From an uncultured bacterium (GTDB taxonomy: Bacteria; Verrucomicrobiota; Lentisphaeria; Victivallales; Victivallaceae), in assembly GCA_949297015.1 (NCBI GenBank), contig CASFRF010000067.1:1-64000 (forward strand): a stretch of 64,000 bases of DNA, given 5' to 3'. The position numbers and the translations under genes are program-made. Below, one piece after another: positions 41,148-50,432 of the stretch (its first letter is position 1; every line of letters starts with the position of its first letter). The notes beneath the pieces are model-generated. The model had not been told where the DNA came from and made no database searches. It saw only the letters and a program-made list of their open reading frames with translations.

Positions 41148-41669
41148 CTACTGTTTTTCGATTTTTTCTTGATAAGCGGAAAGCACATTCAGGATGCTCG
41201 CCGCCTTGGCGTTGAGAACCCGGACCAGATTCTGGGCCGGCGCATTGAGAACGCCGAGCAGCTGGGCCTGCAGCACCGGTTTCGGCGGCAGCGCGGCCAT
41301 TTCGCCGACTTCCTGCACCGAAAGCACCGCGCCTTCAAAGTAACCGCCCTTCGCCGCGAGCTTCTCATACTTCTTGCCGAACTCGGTAATCGCCTTGGCC
41401 GCGGCGCTGACATCGCCCTTGCCGCAGACCAGCGCGGTATCCCCGGCCAGCGCCAGCTCCGCCAGCGCCTCGGCGCCGAGCAGCGCACCGGCCTTCCGGA
41501 TCAGCGTGTTCTTCAGCACATGGCACTCCGCGCCCTGCGCCGCCAGCACCGTCCGGAATTCCGCAAGTTCCTTGACCTTCAAGCCCTGGAAGGAGACGAA
41601 GTAGACGTAATCGGCCTCTTTGATCAGACTGCCGATATAGTTTACCAGATGAAGTTTTTCGCTTCTCAT
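41148..41669 (-). CDS. rplJ: 50S ribosomal protein L10
   Basis: A 173-residue L10: FVSFQGLKVKELAEFRTVL, CHVLKNTLIRKA, and the C-terminal helix that carries the L7/L12 dimers (LNAKAASILNVLSAYQEKIEK). Its ATG overlaps the rplA stop (ATGA), so there is no spacer for the long L10 autoregulatory leader known from E. coli and Bacillus. Confidence 0.97.
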   Translation of the reverse strand: MRSEKLHLVNYIGSLIKEADYVYFVSFQGLKVKELAEFRTVLAAQGAECHVLKNTLIRKAGALLGAEALAELALAGDTALVCGKGDVSAAAKAITEFGKKYEKLAAKGGYFEGAVLSVQEVGEMAALPPKPVLQAQLLGVLNAPAQNLVRVLNAKAASILNVLSAYQEKIEKQ

Positions 41670-42367
41670 TTCTCGGCCCTCACCAGTTCCTTGACGTTGA
41701 TCTTGACGCCCGGAGTCATCGTCGCCGAAATCGTGCAGCTCAGAATGTAGGCGCCCTTCGCCGTCGCCGGCTTGGCCTTGACCACCGCGTCGGAGACCGC
41801 GTCGAAGTTCTGCTTCAGCGCCGCCACCTCAAAGGAGAGTTTCCCGAGCGGCACATGAACGCAGGCGCCACGGTCGGCGCGGAACTCCGCCCGGCCCGCC
41901 TTGGCCTCGCGCACCGCCGCGCCCGGAGTCTCGGTCACGGTTCCGGTCTTGGGGTTCGGCATCAGTCCGCGCGGACCGAGCTGACGGCCCAGGGGACGCA
42001 CCAGTTTCATCGCATCCGGGGTGGCGATCAGCACATCGAAATCCAGCCAGCCGTCCTTGATCCGACCGACCACCTCGTCGTACCCGACCACGTCCGCACC
42101 GGCGGCTTTCGCCTCCTCCGCGGCAGCCCCGTCGGCGACCACGCAGACCCGCACCGTCTTACCGGTACCGGCCGGCAGCGCCACCGCGCCGCGCACCGTC
42201 TGATCCGACTTGCGCGGATCAATGCCGAGCTTGTAGGCAACTTCCACGGTCTGATCGAACTTCACCGCCGGGAAGGACTTCAGCACCTCGAACGCCTCGG
42301 CAACACTGTACCGCTGCTGCCCGTCATACTTTTCAGCCTGGGCCTTGTAAAGTTTGCTTCTACGCAT
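41666..42367 (-). CDS. rplA: 50S ribosomal protein L1
   Basis: A 233-residue L1: [41 protein letters not shown], and [20 protein letters not shown]. It forms the mobile stalk at the E site. The ATG at 42367 gives the usual MRRSKLYK N-terminus and overlaps the rplK end by eight bases; an ATG four codons upstream is less likely. It ends in an ATGA overlap with rplJ. Confidence 0.97.
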   Translation of the reverse strand: MRRSKLYKAQAEKYDGQQRYSVAEAFEVLKSFPAVKFDQTVEVAYKLGIDPRKSDQTVRGAVALPAGTGKTVRVCVVADGAAAEEAKAAGADVVGYDEVVGRIKDGWLDFDVLIATPDAMKLVRPLGRQLGPRGLMPNPKTGTVTETPGAAVREAKAGRAEFRADRGACVHVPLGKLSFEVAALKQNFDAVSDAVVKAKPATAKGAYILSCTISATMTPGVKINVKELVRAEK

Positions 42368-42788
42368 CGACCACCTCAATTCCCATGCTGCGCGCCGTGC
42401 CCTCGATGATCCGCATCGCCGCCTCTTCGCTGCGGGCGTTCAGGTCTTCCTGTTTGATCTTAACGATTTCACGGATCTGCGCCTTCGTGATTTTGCCGGC
42501 CTTCTCCGAACCGGGCTTCTTAGCCCCGGAGGCCAGCCCCGCCGCCTTCTTCACCAGAACGGCCGCCGGGGGCGATTTGCAGATGAACGTGAACGACCGG
42601 TCCTGATAGACCGTGATCACAACCGGAATGACCGTTCCACTCTGCGCTTGGGTCGCGGCGTTGAACTGCTTGCAGAACTCCATAATGTTGCAGCCAGCCT
42701 GGCCCAGCGCCGGCCCGATGGGCGGCGCCGGGTTGGCGGCTCCTGCCGGAATCTGCAGCCGGATCAAGCCTGTAACTTTTTTCGCCAT
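42360..42788 (-). CDS. rplK: 50S ribosomal protein L11
   Basis: A 142-residue L11: [21 protein letters not shown] with the conserved proline-rich turn, [12 protein letters not shown], and the rRNA-binding C-terminal half ending with TARSMGIEV. It forms the GTPase-associated centre with 23S rRNA. A 98-base spacer separates it from nusG, and its end overlaps rplA by eight bases. Confidence 0.98.
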   Translation of the reverse strand: MAKKVTGLIRLQIPAGAANPAPPIGPALGQAGCNIMEFCKQFNAATQAQSGTVIPVVITVYQDRSFTFICKSPPAAVLVKKAAGLASGAKKPGSEKAGKITKAQIREIVKIKQEDLNARSEEAAMRIIEGTARSMGIEVVDA

Positions 42789-42886
42789 GTTTCAGGTCTT
42801 CCTTCATGGTGATTCAACGTGGTGCGGCCAGGCAGGAGGCCTCCCATGCTGAATCCATCTTGATGTACCAAGTTTCCGACCCCGCC

Positions 42887-43459
42887 TCAAAGGCTGCGGT
42901 CGACCTGCCAAAACTCCAATTCCACCGGGGTCGAGCGACCGAAAATCGACACCATCAACTTGAGCTTGCCCCGCTCGTTGTCGATCTCCTGGATCACACC
43001 CTCGAAATTCTCAAACGCTCCGTCCTTGATCCGGACGGTCTCGCCGATCTCAAACGCGATCTTCGGCTTGATTTCGGACTCCCCGCGGCTCTGCCGCAGC
43101 ATATCTTCCACTTCGGAATCGGAAAGCGGCGTCGGCTTGTTGCCGCTGCCCAGGAACCCCAGCACCCCCTGGATGTTCCGCACGAAGTACCAGACCTTTT
43201 CGTCGATCCGATACTCCTCGTCATAAAGATCCATCCGAACCAGGACATAACCGGGGAAGTACTTCCGGGTCGTGGTGGTCTTCTTGCCCTGACGGATCTC
43301 CGAGACCTTCTCCGTCGGAATGTAAATCTCGTAGACCGGCAAATCATCGCTGACCTGCAGCTGGCGCTGCATGGTGTCGCGGACCTTGTTCTCATGCCCG
43401 GACAGGGTGTGTACCACAAACCACTGACCGGCATTGCTGTTGTCTGTCGCGCCGCTCAT
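42887..43459 (-). CDS. nusG: Transcription termination/antitermination factor NusG
   Basis: A 190-residue NusG: the NGN domain opens with QWFVVHTLSGHENKVRD and holds KYFPGYVLVRMDLYD, and the KOW domain has GETVRIKDGAFENFEGVIQE with FGRSTPVELEF. It links RNA polymerase to the ribosome and Rho. It starts 12 bases after secE and precedes rplK, the canonical order. Confidence 0.98.
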   Translation of the reverse strand: MSGATDNSNAGQWFVVHTLSGHENKVRDTMQRQLQVSDDLPVYEIYIPTEKVSEIRQGKKTTTTRKYFPGYVLVRMDLYDEEYRIDEKVWYFVRNIQGVLGFLGSGNKPTPLSDSEVEDMLRQSRGESEIKPKIAFEIGETVRIKDGAFENFEGVIQEIDNERGKLKLMVSIFGRSTPVELEFWQVDRSL

Positions 43460-43471
43460 TGTCCCAGTCCC

Positions 43472-43726
43472 TTACAACTTACCGGTGGTGATCAGCCGGA
43501 TGACCACCCGGGCCACCTCGTCCACACCCCAGACGAACAGCGACAACAGAACGATCGCCACGACCACCAGCACGGTCGATTCCCAAAGCTCGGCTTTGCT
43601 TGGCCAAGTGCAGCGCCGCATCTCCGCCATTGAATCCGCAAGAAACCGGCGGACCTTCCCCATCCCGCCGTCAAATCCCGCGATCGCCCGGGAAATCGCC
43701 GATTTCCTTTTCGCTTCGTGTTCCAT
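43472..43726 (-). CDS. secE: Preprotein translocase subunit SecE
   Basis: An 84-residue single-pass SecE. An amphipathic segment (FLADSMAEMRRCTWPSKAEL) contains the family TWPS/K motif, followed by one transmembrane helix (STVLVVVAIVLLSLFVW). It is part of the SecYEG channel. It lies between tRNA-Trp and nusG as in many bacteria. Confidence 0.95.
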   Translation of the reverse strand: MEHEAKRKSAISRAIAGFDGGMGKVRRFLADSMAEMRRCTWPSKAELWESTVLVVVAIVLLSLFVWGVDEVARVVIRLITTGKL

Positions 43727-43766
43727 TGTCTCGTTTCGCTTTCCGTCTTGTACCGGTATTCAAATC

Positions 43767-43843
43767 TGGCAGGAACGGTGAGGCTCGAACTCACGACCTG
43801 CGGTTTTGGAGACCGCCGCTCTAGCCAACTGAGCTACGTTCCT
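43767..43843 (-). tRNA. tRNA-Trp (anticodon CCA)
   Basis: A 77-nt tRNA with acceptor stem AGGAACG/CGTTCCT, anticodon loop CTCCAAA (anticodon CCA) on a GCGGT/ACCGC stem, discriminator G and encoded CCA. It lies between rpmG and secE in the operon, the conserved place for tRNA-Trp. Confidence 0.96.
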
Positions 43844-43859
43844 GCAAAAAACTACCTGC

Positions 43860-44012
43860 TCACCGCGTCTCTTTGTGGACGGTGTGCTTGCGCTCGAACT
43901 TGCAGAATTTCTTCTTCTCGATCCGCTCCGGAGTATTACGCTTCTCCTTCATGGTCGTGTAGTTCCGCCGCTTGCACTCGGTGCACTCCAAAATAACCAG
44001 TTCGCGCGCCAT
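43860..44012 (-). CDS. rpmG: 50S ribosomal protein L33
   Basis: A 50-residue L33: [20 protein letters not shown] and [18 protein letters not shown]. It has a Cys pair C-x2-C near residue 10 and one later Cys at 37, whose usual partner (KYCP/KFCP with a preceding Cys) is reduced, so a full zinc ribbon is doubtful. It is tucked between tuf and tRNA-Trp on the same transcript, an arrangement seen in many bacteria. Confidence 0.95.
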   Translation of the reverse strand: MARELVILECTECKRRNYTTMKEKRNTPERIEKKKFCKFERKHTVHKETR

Positions 44013-44088
44013 AGTGTCTACCTTGTTGACTGTAAATATCCCGGGACCGCCCTACGACGGCCCGGGATCGGTTCCAAACTACCCCGTC

Positions 44089-45285
<1,197 letters not shown>

Positions 45286-45344
45286 TTTGTCCTCCTGAAC
45301 CGTTTGAATTGTTCGCTGTCCGTTCCTCAAACACTAAACAACAA

Positions 45345-45420
45345 TGGAGCCCACAAGCGGACTTGAACCGCTGACCTCATCCTTACCAAGGATGTGCTCT
45401 ACCAACTGAGCTATGTGGGC
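45345..45420 (-). tRNA. tRNA-Thr (anticodon GGT)
   Basis: A 76-nt tRNA: acceptor GCCCACA/TGTGGGC, anticodon loop TTGGTAA (GGT) on a CATCC/GGATG stem, discriminator T and encoded CCA. It lies 59 bases upstream of tuf and is cotranscribed, as in many bacteria. Confidence 0.96.
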
Positions 45421-45515
45421 ACGTTTCCCATCCTGAAACTTCAGTTGCCGGACCATACTATACAGCCGGTCACCGACCTTTTCAAGTCGAACGGACAACT
45501 TTGTCCTCTTTTCAA

Positions 45516-45600
45516 TGGTGCTCGAGGGGGGACTCGAACCCCCATGGATCGCTCCATATGGACCTCAACCATACGCGTCTGCCAATTCCGCCACCCGAGC
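45516..45600 (-). tRNA. tRNA-Leu (anticodon GAG)
   Basis: An 85-nt class II tRNA: acceptor GCTCGGG/CTCGAGC with one G-T-type mismatch position, anticodon loop TTGAGGT (GAG) on a TATGG/CCATA stem, long variable arm, T-arm GGGGG-TTCGAGT-CCCCC, discriminator A and encoded CCA. First transcribed feature of the tuf-rpoBC block. Confidence 0.95.
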
Positions 45601-45647
45601 TTCCGGAGTCCGCTGCACCCCGTCCGCGTTGCCGCGAATCGGTTCTT

Positions 45648-45676
45648 AATATAGAAGTGTTCCCCGGTTTTGCAAA
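45648..45676 (-). promoter_or_regulatory. Promoter of the tRNA-tuf-rpoBC transcript (TTTGCA N17 TATATT)
   Basis: TTTGCA (45671-45676) and TATATT (45648-45653) on the minus strand with a 17-base spacer, about 40 bases ahead of tRNA-Leu(GAG). It is the same promoter form as those of the cobalamin, leuA and V-ATPase operons. Confidence 0.75.
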
Positions 45677-45779
45677 TCCAAATCTCCCCCTTTTTCAATT
45701 TTTTTGCTGTTTTTTTCGCTTTTTTGGCTCAGAAACCGATTTTCCAGCGTAAAAAAACCGTTTTCCATGTCGCGATCAC

Positions 45780-45807
45780 TTGAATATTCGCCAATCGCGT
45801 GTAAATT
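45780..45807 (+). promoter_or_regulatory. Probable rplU promoter (TTGAAT N16 TAAATT)
   Basis: TTGAAT at 45780-45785 and TAAATT at 45802-45807, about 60 bases before rplU. The 45601-45867 spacer is strikingly AT-rich for this genome and holds this promoter and the opposite tRNA/tuf promoter; I see no gene in it. Confidence 0.55.
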
Positions 45808-45867
45808 AGTCAATTGTATGATTTGAACTTGCAACAGGTTGATTTTCAGACAAGGAGAAACATAACC

Positions 45868-46182
45868 ATGTACGCAATCATCAAAACCGGCGGCAAACAG
45901 TACAAAGTGAAGTCCGGCGATCTGGTCGACATCGAGACCGTTGCCGGCGAGGCCGGCGCCCCCGTCGTCTTCAGCGAAGTCCTCGCCATCGGCGAGGAGG
46001 GTGGGAAACTCAATGTCGGCACCCCCCTGCTTGACGGCGCGTCCGTCCAGGCCGAGATCGTCGAGCAGTTCCGCGGCAAGAAACTCGTGGTCTTCAAAAT
46101 GAAGCGCCGCAAGAGCTATCGCCGCACCCACGGCCACCGCCAGAACCTGACCAAGGTCAAAATCGGCGAGATCAAGGGCTGA
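45868..46182 (+). CDS. rplU: 50S ribosomal protein L21
   Basis: A 104-residue L21: MYAIIKTGGKQYKVKSGDLV at the N-terminus and VFKMKRRKSYRRTHGHRQ with TKVKI near the end. It binds 23S rRNA. The start codon follows AAGGAG. In many genomes rpmA (L27) and an obg GTPase gene follow rplU; here a terminator and purC follow, so rplU stands alone. Confidence 0.97.
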   Translation: MYAIIKTGGKQYKVKSGDLVDIETVAGEAGAPVVFSEVLAIGEEGGKLNVGTPLLDGASVQAEIVEQFRGKKLVVFKMKRRKSYRRTHGHRQNLTKVKIGEIKG

Positions 46183-46204
46183 ACCCGGCTCGGCTCCGCC
46201 ATGA

Positions 46205-46247
46205 AACCTGAATCGCCGACACGCGCGGTCGCTGATTCAGGTTTTTT
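46205..46247 (+). terminator. Rho-independent terminator after rplU
   Basis: AACCTGAATC (46205-46214) pairs with GATTCAGGTT (46234-46243), an inner GC stem sits between, and the last T pair continues into T6 (46242-46247). Confidence 0.88.
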
Positions 46248-46283
46248 GTTTTCCACCCGTAACCCCAACCGGAGATTGCTGTT

Positions 46284-47180
46284 ATGATCTACGATGCCAA
46301 TCACGCTTTGCTCGAAACCGAACTGCCCGGAATCCCCCTGCTCAACCGCGGCAAGGTCCGCGACGTCTACGACCTCGGCGACGCGCTGCTCTTCGTCGCC
46401 ACCGACCGGCTCAGCGCCTTCGACGTGGTGCTCCCCACCGGCATTCCCCGCAAGGGCGAGGTCCTGACCCGGATCTCCCTCTTCTGGTTTGAACTGATGA
46501 AGCACATCCCCAACCATCTGCTCTCGGCCGACGTCACCACCCGTCCCGAGCTGAAACCCTTTGCGGAGCACCTGCAGGGGCGTTCGATGATCGTCAAAAA
46601 GGCGCGCGTCCTGCCGGTGGAGTGCATCGTCCGCGGCTATCTGGTCGGCAGCGGCTGGAAGGATTATCAGAAAACCGGAACCGTCTCCGGCATCCGCCTC
46701 CGCCCCGGCTATCGTCAGGCCGAAAAGCTCGATCAGCCGCTCTTCACGCCCTCGACCAAAGCGGCCGTCGGCGAACATGACGAGGCGATCTCCTTTGAAG
46801 GCGTGGCCGAACTCATCGGCGCGGAGCGGGCGGAGACTTTGCGCCGTTACTCGCTGGAACTCTATCAGAACGCCGCCGACTACGCCCGGACCCGCGGCAT
46901 CATCGTGGCCGACACCAAGTTTGAATTTGGAGAGATCGACGGTCGCATCACTCTGGTGGATGAGGTTCTGACCCCCGACTCCAGCCGCTTCTGGCCCGCC
47001 GACCAGTATCAGGTCGGCACCAGTCCGGTGAGTTTGGACAAGCAGTTCGTCCGCGACTACCTCGAGACCCTGGACTGGAACAAGACCGCTCCCGGTCCCG
47101 AGCTGCCGCTCGAGGTGGTCCGCAAAACCACCGAGAAGTATCTTGAGGCCTATCGGATGCTGACCGGCAGGGTGCTGTAA
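46284..47180 (+). CDS. purC: SAICAR synthetase PurC
   Basis: A 298-residue phosphoribosylaminoimidazole-succinocarboxamide synthase of the longer (SAICAR/yeast Ade1-like) form. Motifs: [31 protein letters not shown], the [17 protein letters not shown] block, [11 protein letters not shown] and the Mg-binding [14 protein letters not shown]. It joins aspartate to CAIR, the step after PurE. No other pur gene is adjacent, and the purE gene is 26 kb away in this window, so the pathway is dispersed. Confidence 0.97.
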   Translation: MIYDANHALLETELPGIPLLNRGKVRDVYDLGDALLFVATDRLSAFDVVLPTGIPRKGEVLTRISLFWFELMKHIPNHLLSADVTTRPELKPFAEHLQGRSMIVKKARVLPVECIVRGYLVGSGWKDYQKTGTVSGIRLRPGYRQAEKLDQPLFTPSTKAAVGEHDEAISFEGVAELIGAERAETLRRYSLELYQNAADYARTRGIIVADTKFEFGEIDGRITLVDEVLTPDSSRFWPADQYQVGTSPVSLDKQFVRDYLETLDWNKTAPGPELPLEVVRKTTEKYLEAYRMLTGRVL

Positions 47181-47198
47181 GCAGCCCTCCGGAGCCGG

Positions 47199-47235
47199 GC
47201 GCCGCGCGATCCCCCGCAACCGGGATCCGCGGCGC
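47199..47235. terminator. Bidirectional terminator hairpin between purC and the carboxypeptidase gene
   Basis: A long stem GCGCCGCG-C-GATCCC with GGGATC-CGCGGCGC (47199-47235, one bulged base) between convergent genes. On the plus strand it is followed by a pyrimidine-rich stretch TTCTCTTT rather than a clean T-run. Confidence 0.65.
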
Positions 47236-47258
47236 TTCTCTTTCCGGGTCGCCCCGGC

Positions 47259-48332
47259 TCAGCCCTGCTGTGCCGCCTGGGTATAGCCCCAGTCGAGCAG
47301 TTTGCGGGCGAAGGCGTCGCGCTCTTTGGCGCTTTTGAAACCGGTGACGCAGAGCAGCAGCCGTTTCCCCTCGCGCAACGCGCTGACCGTGACGCAGAAC
47401 CCGGCTCGATCGGTGTAGCCGGTCTTCAAACCGTCCACGCCGGGGTAGCGCGGGCGGATCAGCCCGTTGTGATTGACCAGCTGCGTTTTGCCGTCACGGA
47501 TGTAGACCAGCTGGGTGGAAGTCCACTCCAGGAGTTGAGGATACTCCAACAGCCGCTCCCCGAGCAGCACCATACCCTGCGCGGTACTGACCGAATCGGC
47601 GACCTCCTTCAACGGCAGGCCGTGGGGGGTGGTAAACCGGGTCCCGGGCATCCCCAGCTCGGCAGCCCGCCGGTTCATTGCGCTCACAAACTCCTCGACC
47701 TTGCCCCCGGCGATGAACTCGGCAACCTGATAAGCCGCGTCATTCGCGCTCTTGATCGCCACCGCCAGCAGCAATTCGCGGAGCGGGAAGGTCTCCCGCG
47801 GGTCGAGCCAGATCTGGCTTCCGCCGATCCGCGCGGCGGCCTGACTGATCCGGACCGGAGTTTCCAGATTCAACTGCGGATTCGATTCCAATTCCTCAAA
47901 AGTCAGCAACAGCGTCATCATCTTGACCATCGAGGCGATCGGCACGCTGCGGTCGGAGTTCTTCTCCCACAACACCCGGCGGGTATCCAGATCGACCAGA
48001 ATCCCGCTGGTCGCCGACTGCGAGCCCGGCAGCTCCTTCAAATTCCCCCGCACCGCCCGCGAGAAGTCCAGCGGCGCTCCGAATTTCGGATTGGAGCTCG
48101 GCACCCGGAAACGGCCGGTCGCCGCCGGGGCCGGGGCTGGACCGGCAACCGGGGCCTCCGCCCCGCCGGACGCCCCGCCGGACTCCTCCGGAACCGGGGT
48201 TTCCCCGCTCCGGGCGGCCGAGCGATGGCAGCCGACAAACCCCAGCGGCAACAGCACCGCCAAGTGCACGCAGGCGACCACCGCCAGCACAATCAGCAAC
48301 AACTTCAACCGGGCCTGCGAGATCTGATTCAT
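47259..48332 (-). CDS. D-alanyl-D-alanine carboxypeptidase (PBP5/DacF-like, S11)
   Basis: A 357-residue membrane-anchored protein. One N-terminal transmembrane segment (LLLIVLAVVACVHLAVLLPL) is followed by a Pro/Ala-rich linker and the serine carboxypeptidase domain. The three penicillin-binding motifs are present: SMVK (S-x-x-K) in PIASMVKMMTLLL, SAN in KSANDAAYQV, and KTG in GLKTGYTDRAG. It would trim peptidoglycan stem peptides, supporting a peptidoglycan-containing cell wall. The C-terminal amphipathic anchor typical of PBP5 is absent; the N-terminal helix replaces it. It follows leuA by four bases and is probably cotranscribed. Confidence 0.9.
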   Translation of the reverse strand: MNQISQARLKLLLIVLAVVACVHLAVLLPLGFVGCHRSAARSGETPVPEESGGASGGAEAPVAGPAPAPAATGRFRVPSSNPKFGAPLDFSRAVRGNLKELPGSQSATSGILVDLDTRRVLWEKNSDRSVPIASMVKMMTLLLTFEELESNPQLNLETPVRISQAAARIGGSQIWLDPRETFPLRELLLAVAIKSANDAAYQVAEFIAGGKVEEFVSAMNRRAAELGMPGTRFTTPHGLPLKEVADSVSTAQGMVLLGERLLEYPQLLEWTSTQLVYIRDGKTQLVNHNGLIRPRYPGVDGLKTGYTDRAGFCVTVSALREGKRLLLCVTGFKSAKERDAFARKLLDWGYTQAAQQG

Positions 48333-48336
48333 CCGG

Positions 48337-50028
48337 TCACGCCTCCTCCCGCCGGGCGGCCCGGTTGAGCGCGCTGATCAGCGCGGCCACCGCCGCCCGA
48401 TCGATGTTGGAGTGTTCCCCCGCGCCGTAAACCAGAGCGCCATCCTCAGCCAGCCGGATGCCGACAAACGCCAGCGCCTTGGCGTCGGCGTCGGACCCCA
48501 TGGTCTTCTCCGAGAAGTCCTCCAGCTTGAACTCCGGCAGCAAGCCGGAACAGCGGAGCGTGTGCACCACCGCCGAAAGCGGTCCGTTGCCCTGCCCCGA
48601 CATTTCATAACTGCGCCCGTCCACATGGAGCGTGAAGCTCACGCCCAACCGCTCCCCCGTGGTGGTGGTGCAGCGCGTGTACTCGGTCATCCGGTACGGG
48701 CCTTCGATGTTGACGAAGGTCTTCCGGAAGATCTCGTGCAGTTTGGCTGCACTGAGCTCCCCGCCTTCGCGGTCGAGCACCTTCTGCACCGCCGCCCCGA
48801 TCACCGGGTGCATCTGCTTGGGCGGGCAGATCCCGAATTCGTGCTCCAGCAGATAGACCACGCCGCCCTTGCCGGACTGGCTGTTGATCCGGATCAAATC
48901 CTCATACCCGCGCCCGACATCGGCCGGATCCACATGCAAATAGGGCACCTTCCAGCCCTGCCGGAAAAATTGACTGATCTCCTCGCGCTGCGCCATGCCC
49001 TTGCGGATCGCATCCTGATGCGACCCGGAGAACGCGGTGAAGACCAGACTCCCGGCATAGGGATGGCGCGGGTGCACCTCGATCCCGGACATGCTCTCGA
49101 CCGTCCGCACGATCGAGGGCAGATCGGAGAAGTCCAGCCCGATGTCGATCCCGCGCGCAAACAGATTCAGCGCCAGCACCGCCAGATCCAGATTCCCGGT
49201 CCGCTCGCCGTGTCCGAAGATGGTCCCCTCCACCCGGGTTGCCCCGGCCAGCAGCGCCAGTTCGCTGGCCGCCACCGCGCACCCCTGATCGTTGTGCGAA
49301 TGGATGCTGATCGTGGTCTCGTCCAGATACGGATACTTCCGGCAGAAGTACTCGATCATGTCGGCGTAGTGGTTCGGCGGCCGCCGCTCCACGGTCGCGG
49401 GCAAATTCAGAATGAAGTCCTCTCGCGTGGCGGGCCCCCACTCCTCCTTGACCGCCGCGCAGAGCTCCACGGCGAAATCCAAGTCGGTATCGGTGAACTC
49501 CTCCGGCGAAAACTCGTAGGCCAACCGGTCGCCGAGCCCGGCCCGGGCGATGGCGTCACGCACCATGCGGGTGCCCTCCACCGCCATTTGCAGCACCTCC
49601 TTCCGGTTCTTGCCGAAGACGAAGCGCCCGTGCAGGTCGGAGCTCGGCACATAACAGTGAAGCAACCCCTTCTTCACCCCTTTGAGACTCTCGACCGTGC
49701 GCTCGATCAGATGTTTCCGGGCCTGGGTCAGCACCGCAATGCGCACATCGTCGGGGACCAGATCCTCCTCGATCAGACGCCGCACAAAGTTGAAGTCGTC
49801 CTGGCTGGCCGAGGGGAAGGAGACTTCGATCTCCTTGAACCCGATCCGCAACAACATATTGAAATAGGTCAGTTTCCGCTCCGGATTCATCGGTACCGGA
49901 AAAGCCTGGTTGCCGTCGCGCAAATCGACGGAAACCCAGCGCGGAGCCTGTGTGATCACCCGGTCGGGCCACTGCCGGTTCTGAATCGGAATCGGCGTCG
50001 GATAACGGTATTTGGGCATGGTTTCCAT
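48337..50028 (-). CDS. leuA: 2-isopropylmalate synthase, LeuA2 type
   Basis: A 563-residue protein of the longer LeuA type found in actinobacteria and fungi. The catalytic TIM-barrel has SVDLRDGNQAF with the metal Asp and Arg, EIEVSFPSASQDDF, SIHSHNDQGCAVA (metal histidines) and EGTIFGHGERTGNLDL. The C-terminal regulatory domain has EMSGQGNGPLSAVVHTL, expected to bind leucine. It makes the first leucine-specific intermediate. ATG 50028 is used; an ATG three codons later (MPKYRYP) is an alternative because both lack a strong ribosome site. No leuB, leuC or leuD is adjacent. A long structured leader precedes it. Confidence 0.95.
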   Translation of the reverse strand: METMPKYRYPTPIPIQNRQWPDRVITQAPRWVSVDLRDGNQAFPVPMNPERKLTYFNMLLRIGFKEIEVSFPSASQDDFNFVRRLIEEDLVPDDVRIAVLTQARKHLIERTVESLKGVKKGLLHCYVPSSDLHGRFVFGKNRKEVLQMAVEGTRMVRDAIARAGLGDRLAYEFSPEEFTDTDLDFAVELCAAVKEEWGPATREDFILNLPATVERRPPNHYADMIEYFCRKYPYLDETTISIHSHNDQGCAVAASELALLAGATRVEGTIFGHGERTGNLDLAVLALNLFARGIDIGLDFSDLPSIVRTVESMSGIEVHPRHPYAGSLVFTAFSGSHQDAIRKGMAQREEISQFFRQGWKVPYLHVDPADVGRGYEDLIRINSQSGKGGVVYLLEHEFGICPPKQMHPVIGAAVQKVLDREGGELSAAKLHEIFRKTFVNIEGPYRMTEYTRCTTTTGERLGVSFTLHVDGRSYEMSGQGNGPLSAVVHTLRCSGLLPEFKLEDFSEKTMGSDADAKALAFVGIRLAEDGALVYGAGEHSNIDRAAVAALISALNRAARREEA

Positions 50029-50347
50029 AAACTCTACTCAATCTTCCAAAAAACAGCTCATCTCAAAAAAACGTGTTTCGGTCGCCGGGCTCGACGCCCG
50101 GCCCTGCGGGGATTGTTCGATCTGGATCGCTCCGCCGGGACCCGCCGCGGGAGGACGGGTCGCGGTCAAACCGTCGGCGACGCCCGGACCCGCATCCGCC
50201 ATCCCCGGGGATCCGGAGTCAGTCGCCGACGCTGCTAAGTCGGGTCCGCGCGGAAAGAGTGCAACGGAGCGCCGCAATCCCGTTCCCGAACCGGATCCGG
50301 GGCTGCGCCGCCGTCATCAAAGTCATAGTTCCCGTTTCACTCATGAT
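50029..50347 (-). promoter_or_regulatory. leuA leader with alternative pairings and a candidate attenuator
   Basis: A 319-base leader between the promoter and leuA. It contains a short ORF (50344 to 50219, 41 codons, four Leu codons). CGGACCCG and GTCGGCGAC near the ORF end can pair respectively with CGGGTCCG and GTCGCCGAC downstream; because the order is not nested, the two pairings compete or form a pseudoknot. Then GCCGGGC/GCCCGGC (50084-50102) is followed after 12 bases by T7 (50065-50071), like an attenuator. The rest of the 404-base gap up to 50432 holds the promoter. No gene of normal type is seen. Confidence 0.5.
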
Positions 50348-50353
50348 AGGGAT

Positions 50354-50382
50354 AATGTACCACAACCGTGAGTGATTGCAAA
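50354..50382 (-). promoter_or_regulatory. leuA promoter (TTTGCA N17 TACATT)
   Basis: TTTGCA (50377-50382) and TACATT (50354-50359) on the minus strand, 17-base spacer, predicted transcription start near 50347. Confidence 0.72.
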
Positions 50383-50432
50383 TCCGATTCCGGAATTTTT
50401 CCCGGAAAACCGCCGCCGCCCGGGGAACCGCC

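Noticed and set aside
50160-50200. Possible T-box antiterminator upstream of leuA
   Set aside because: A GGTTTGACCGCG segment resembles the T-box core superficially, but the TGG that pairs with the tRNA acceptor end and a recognisable Stem I are missing.
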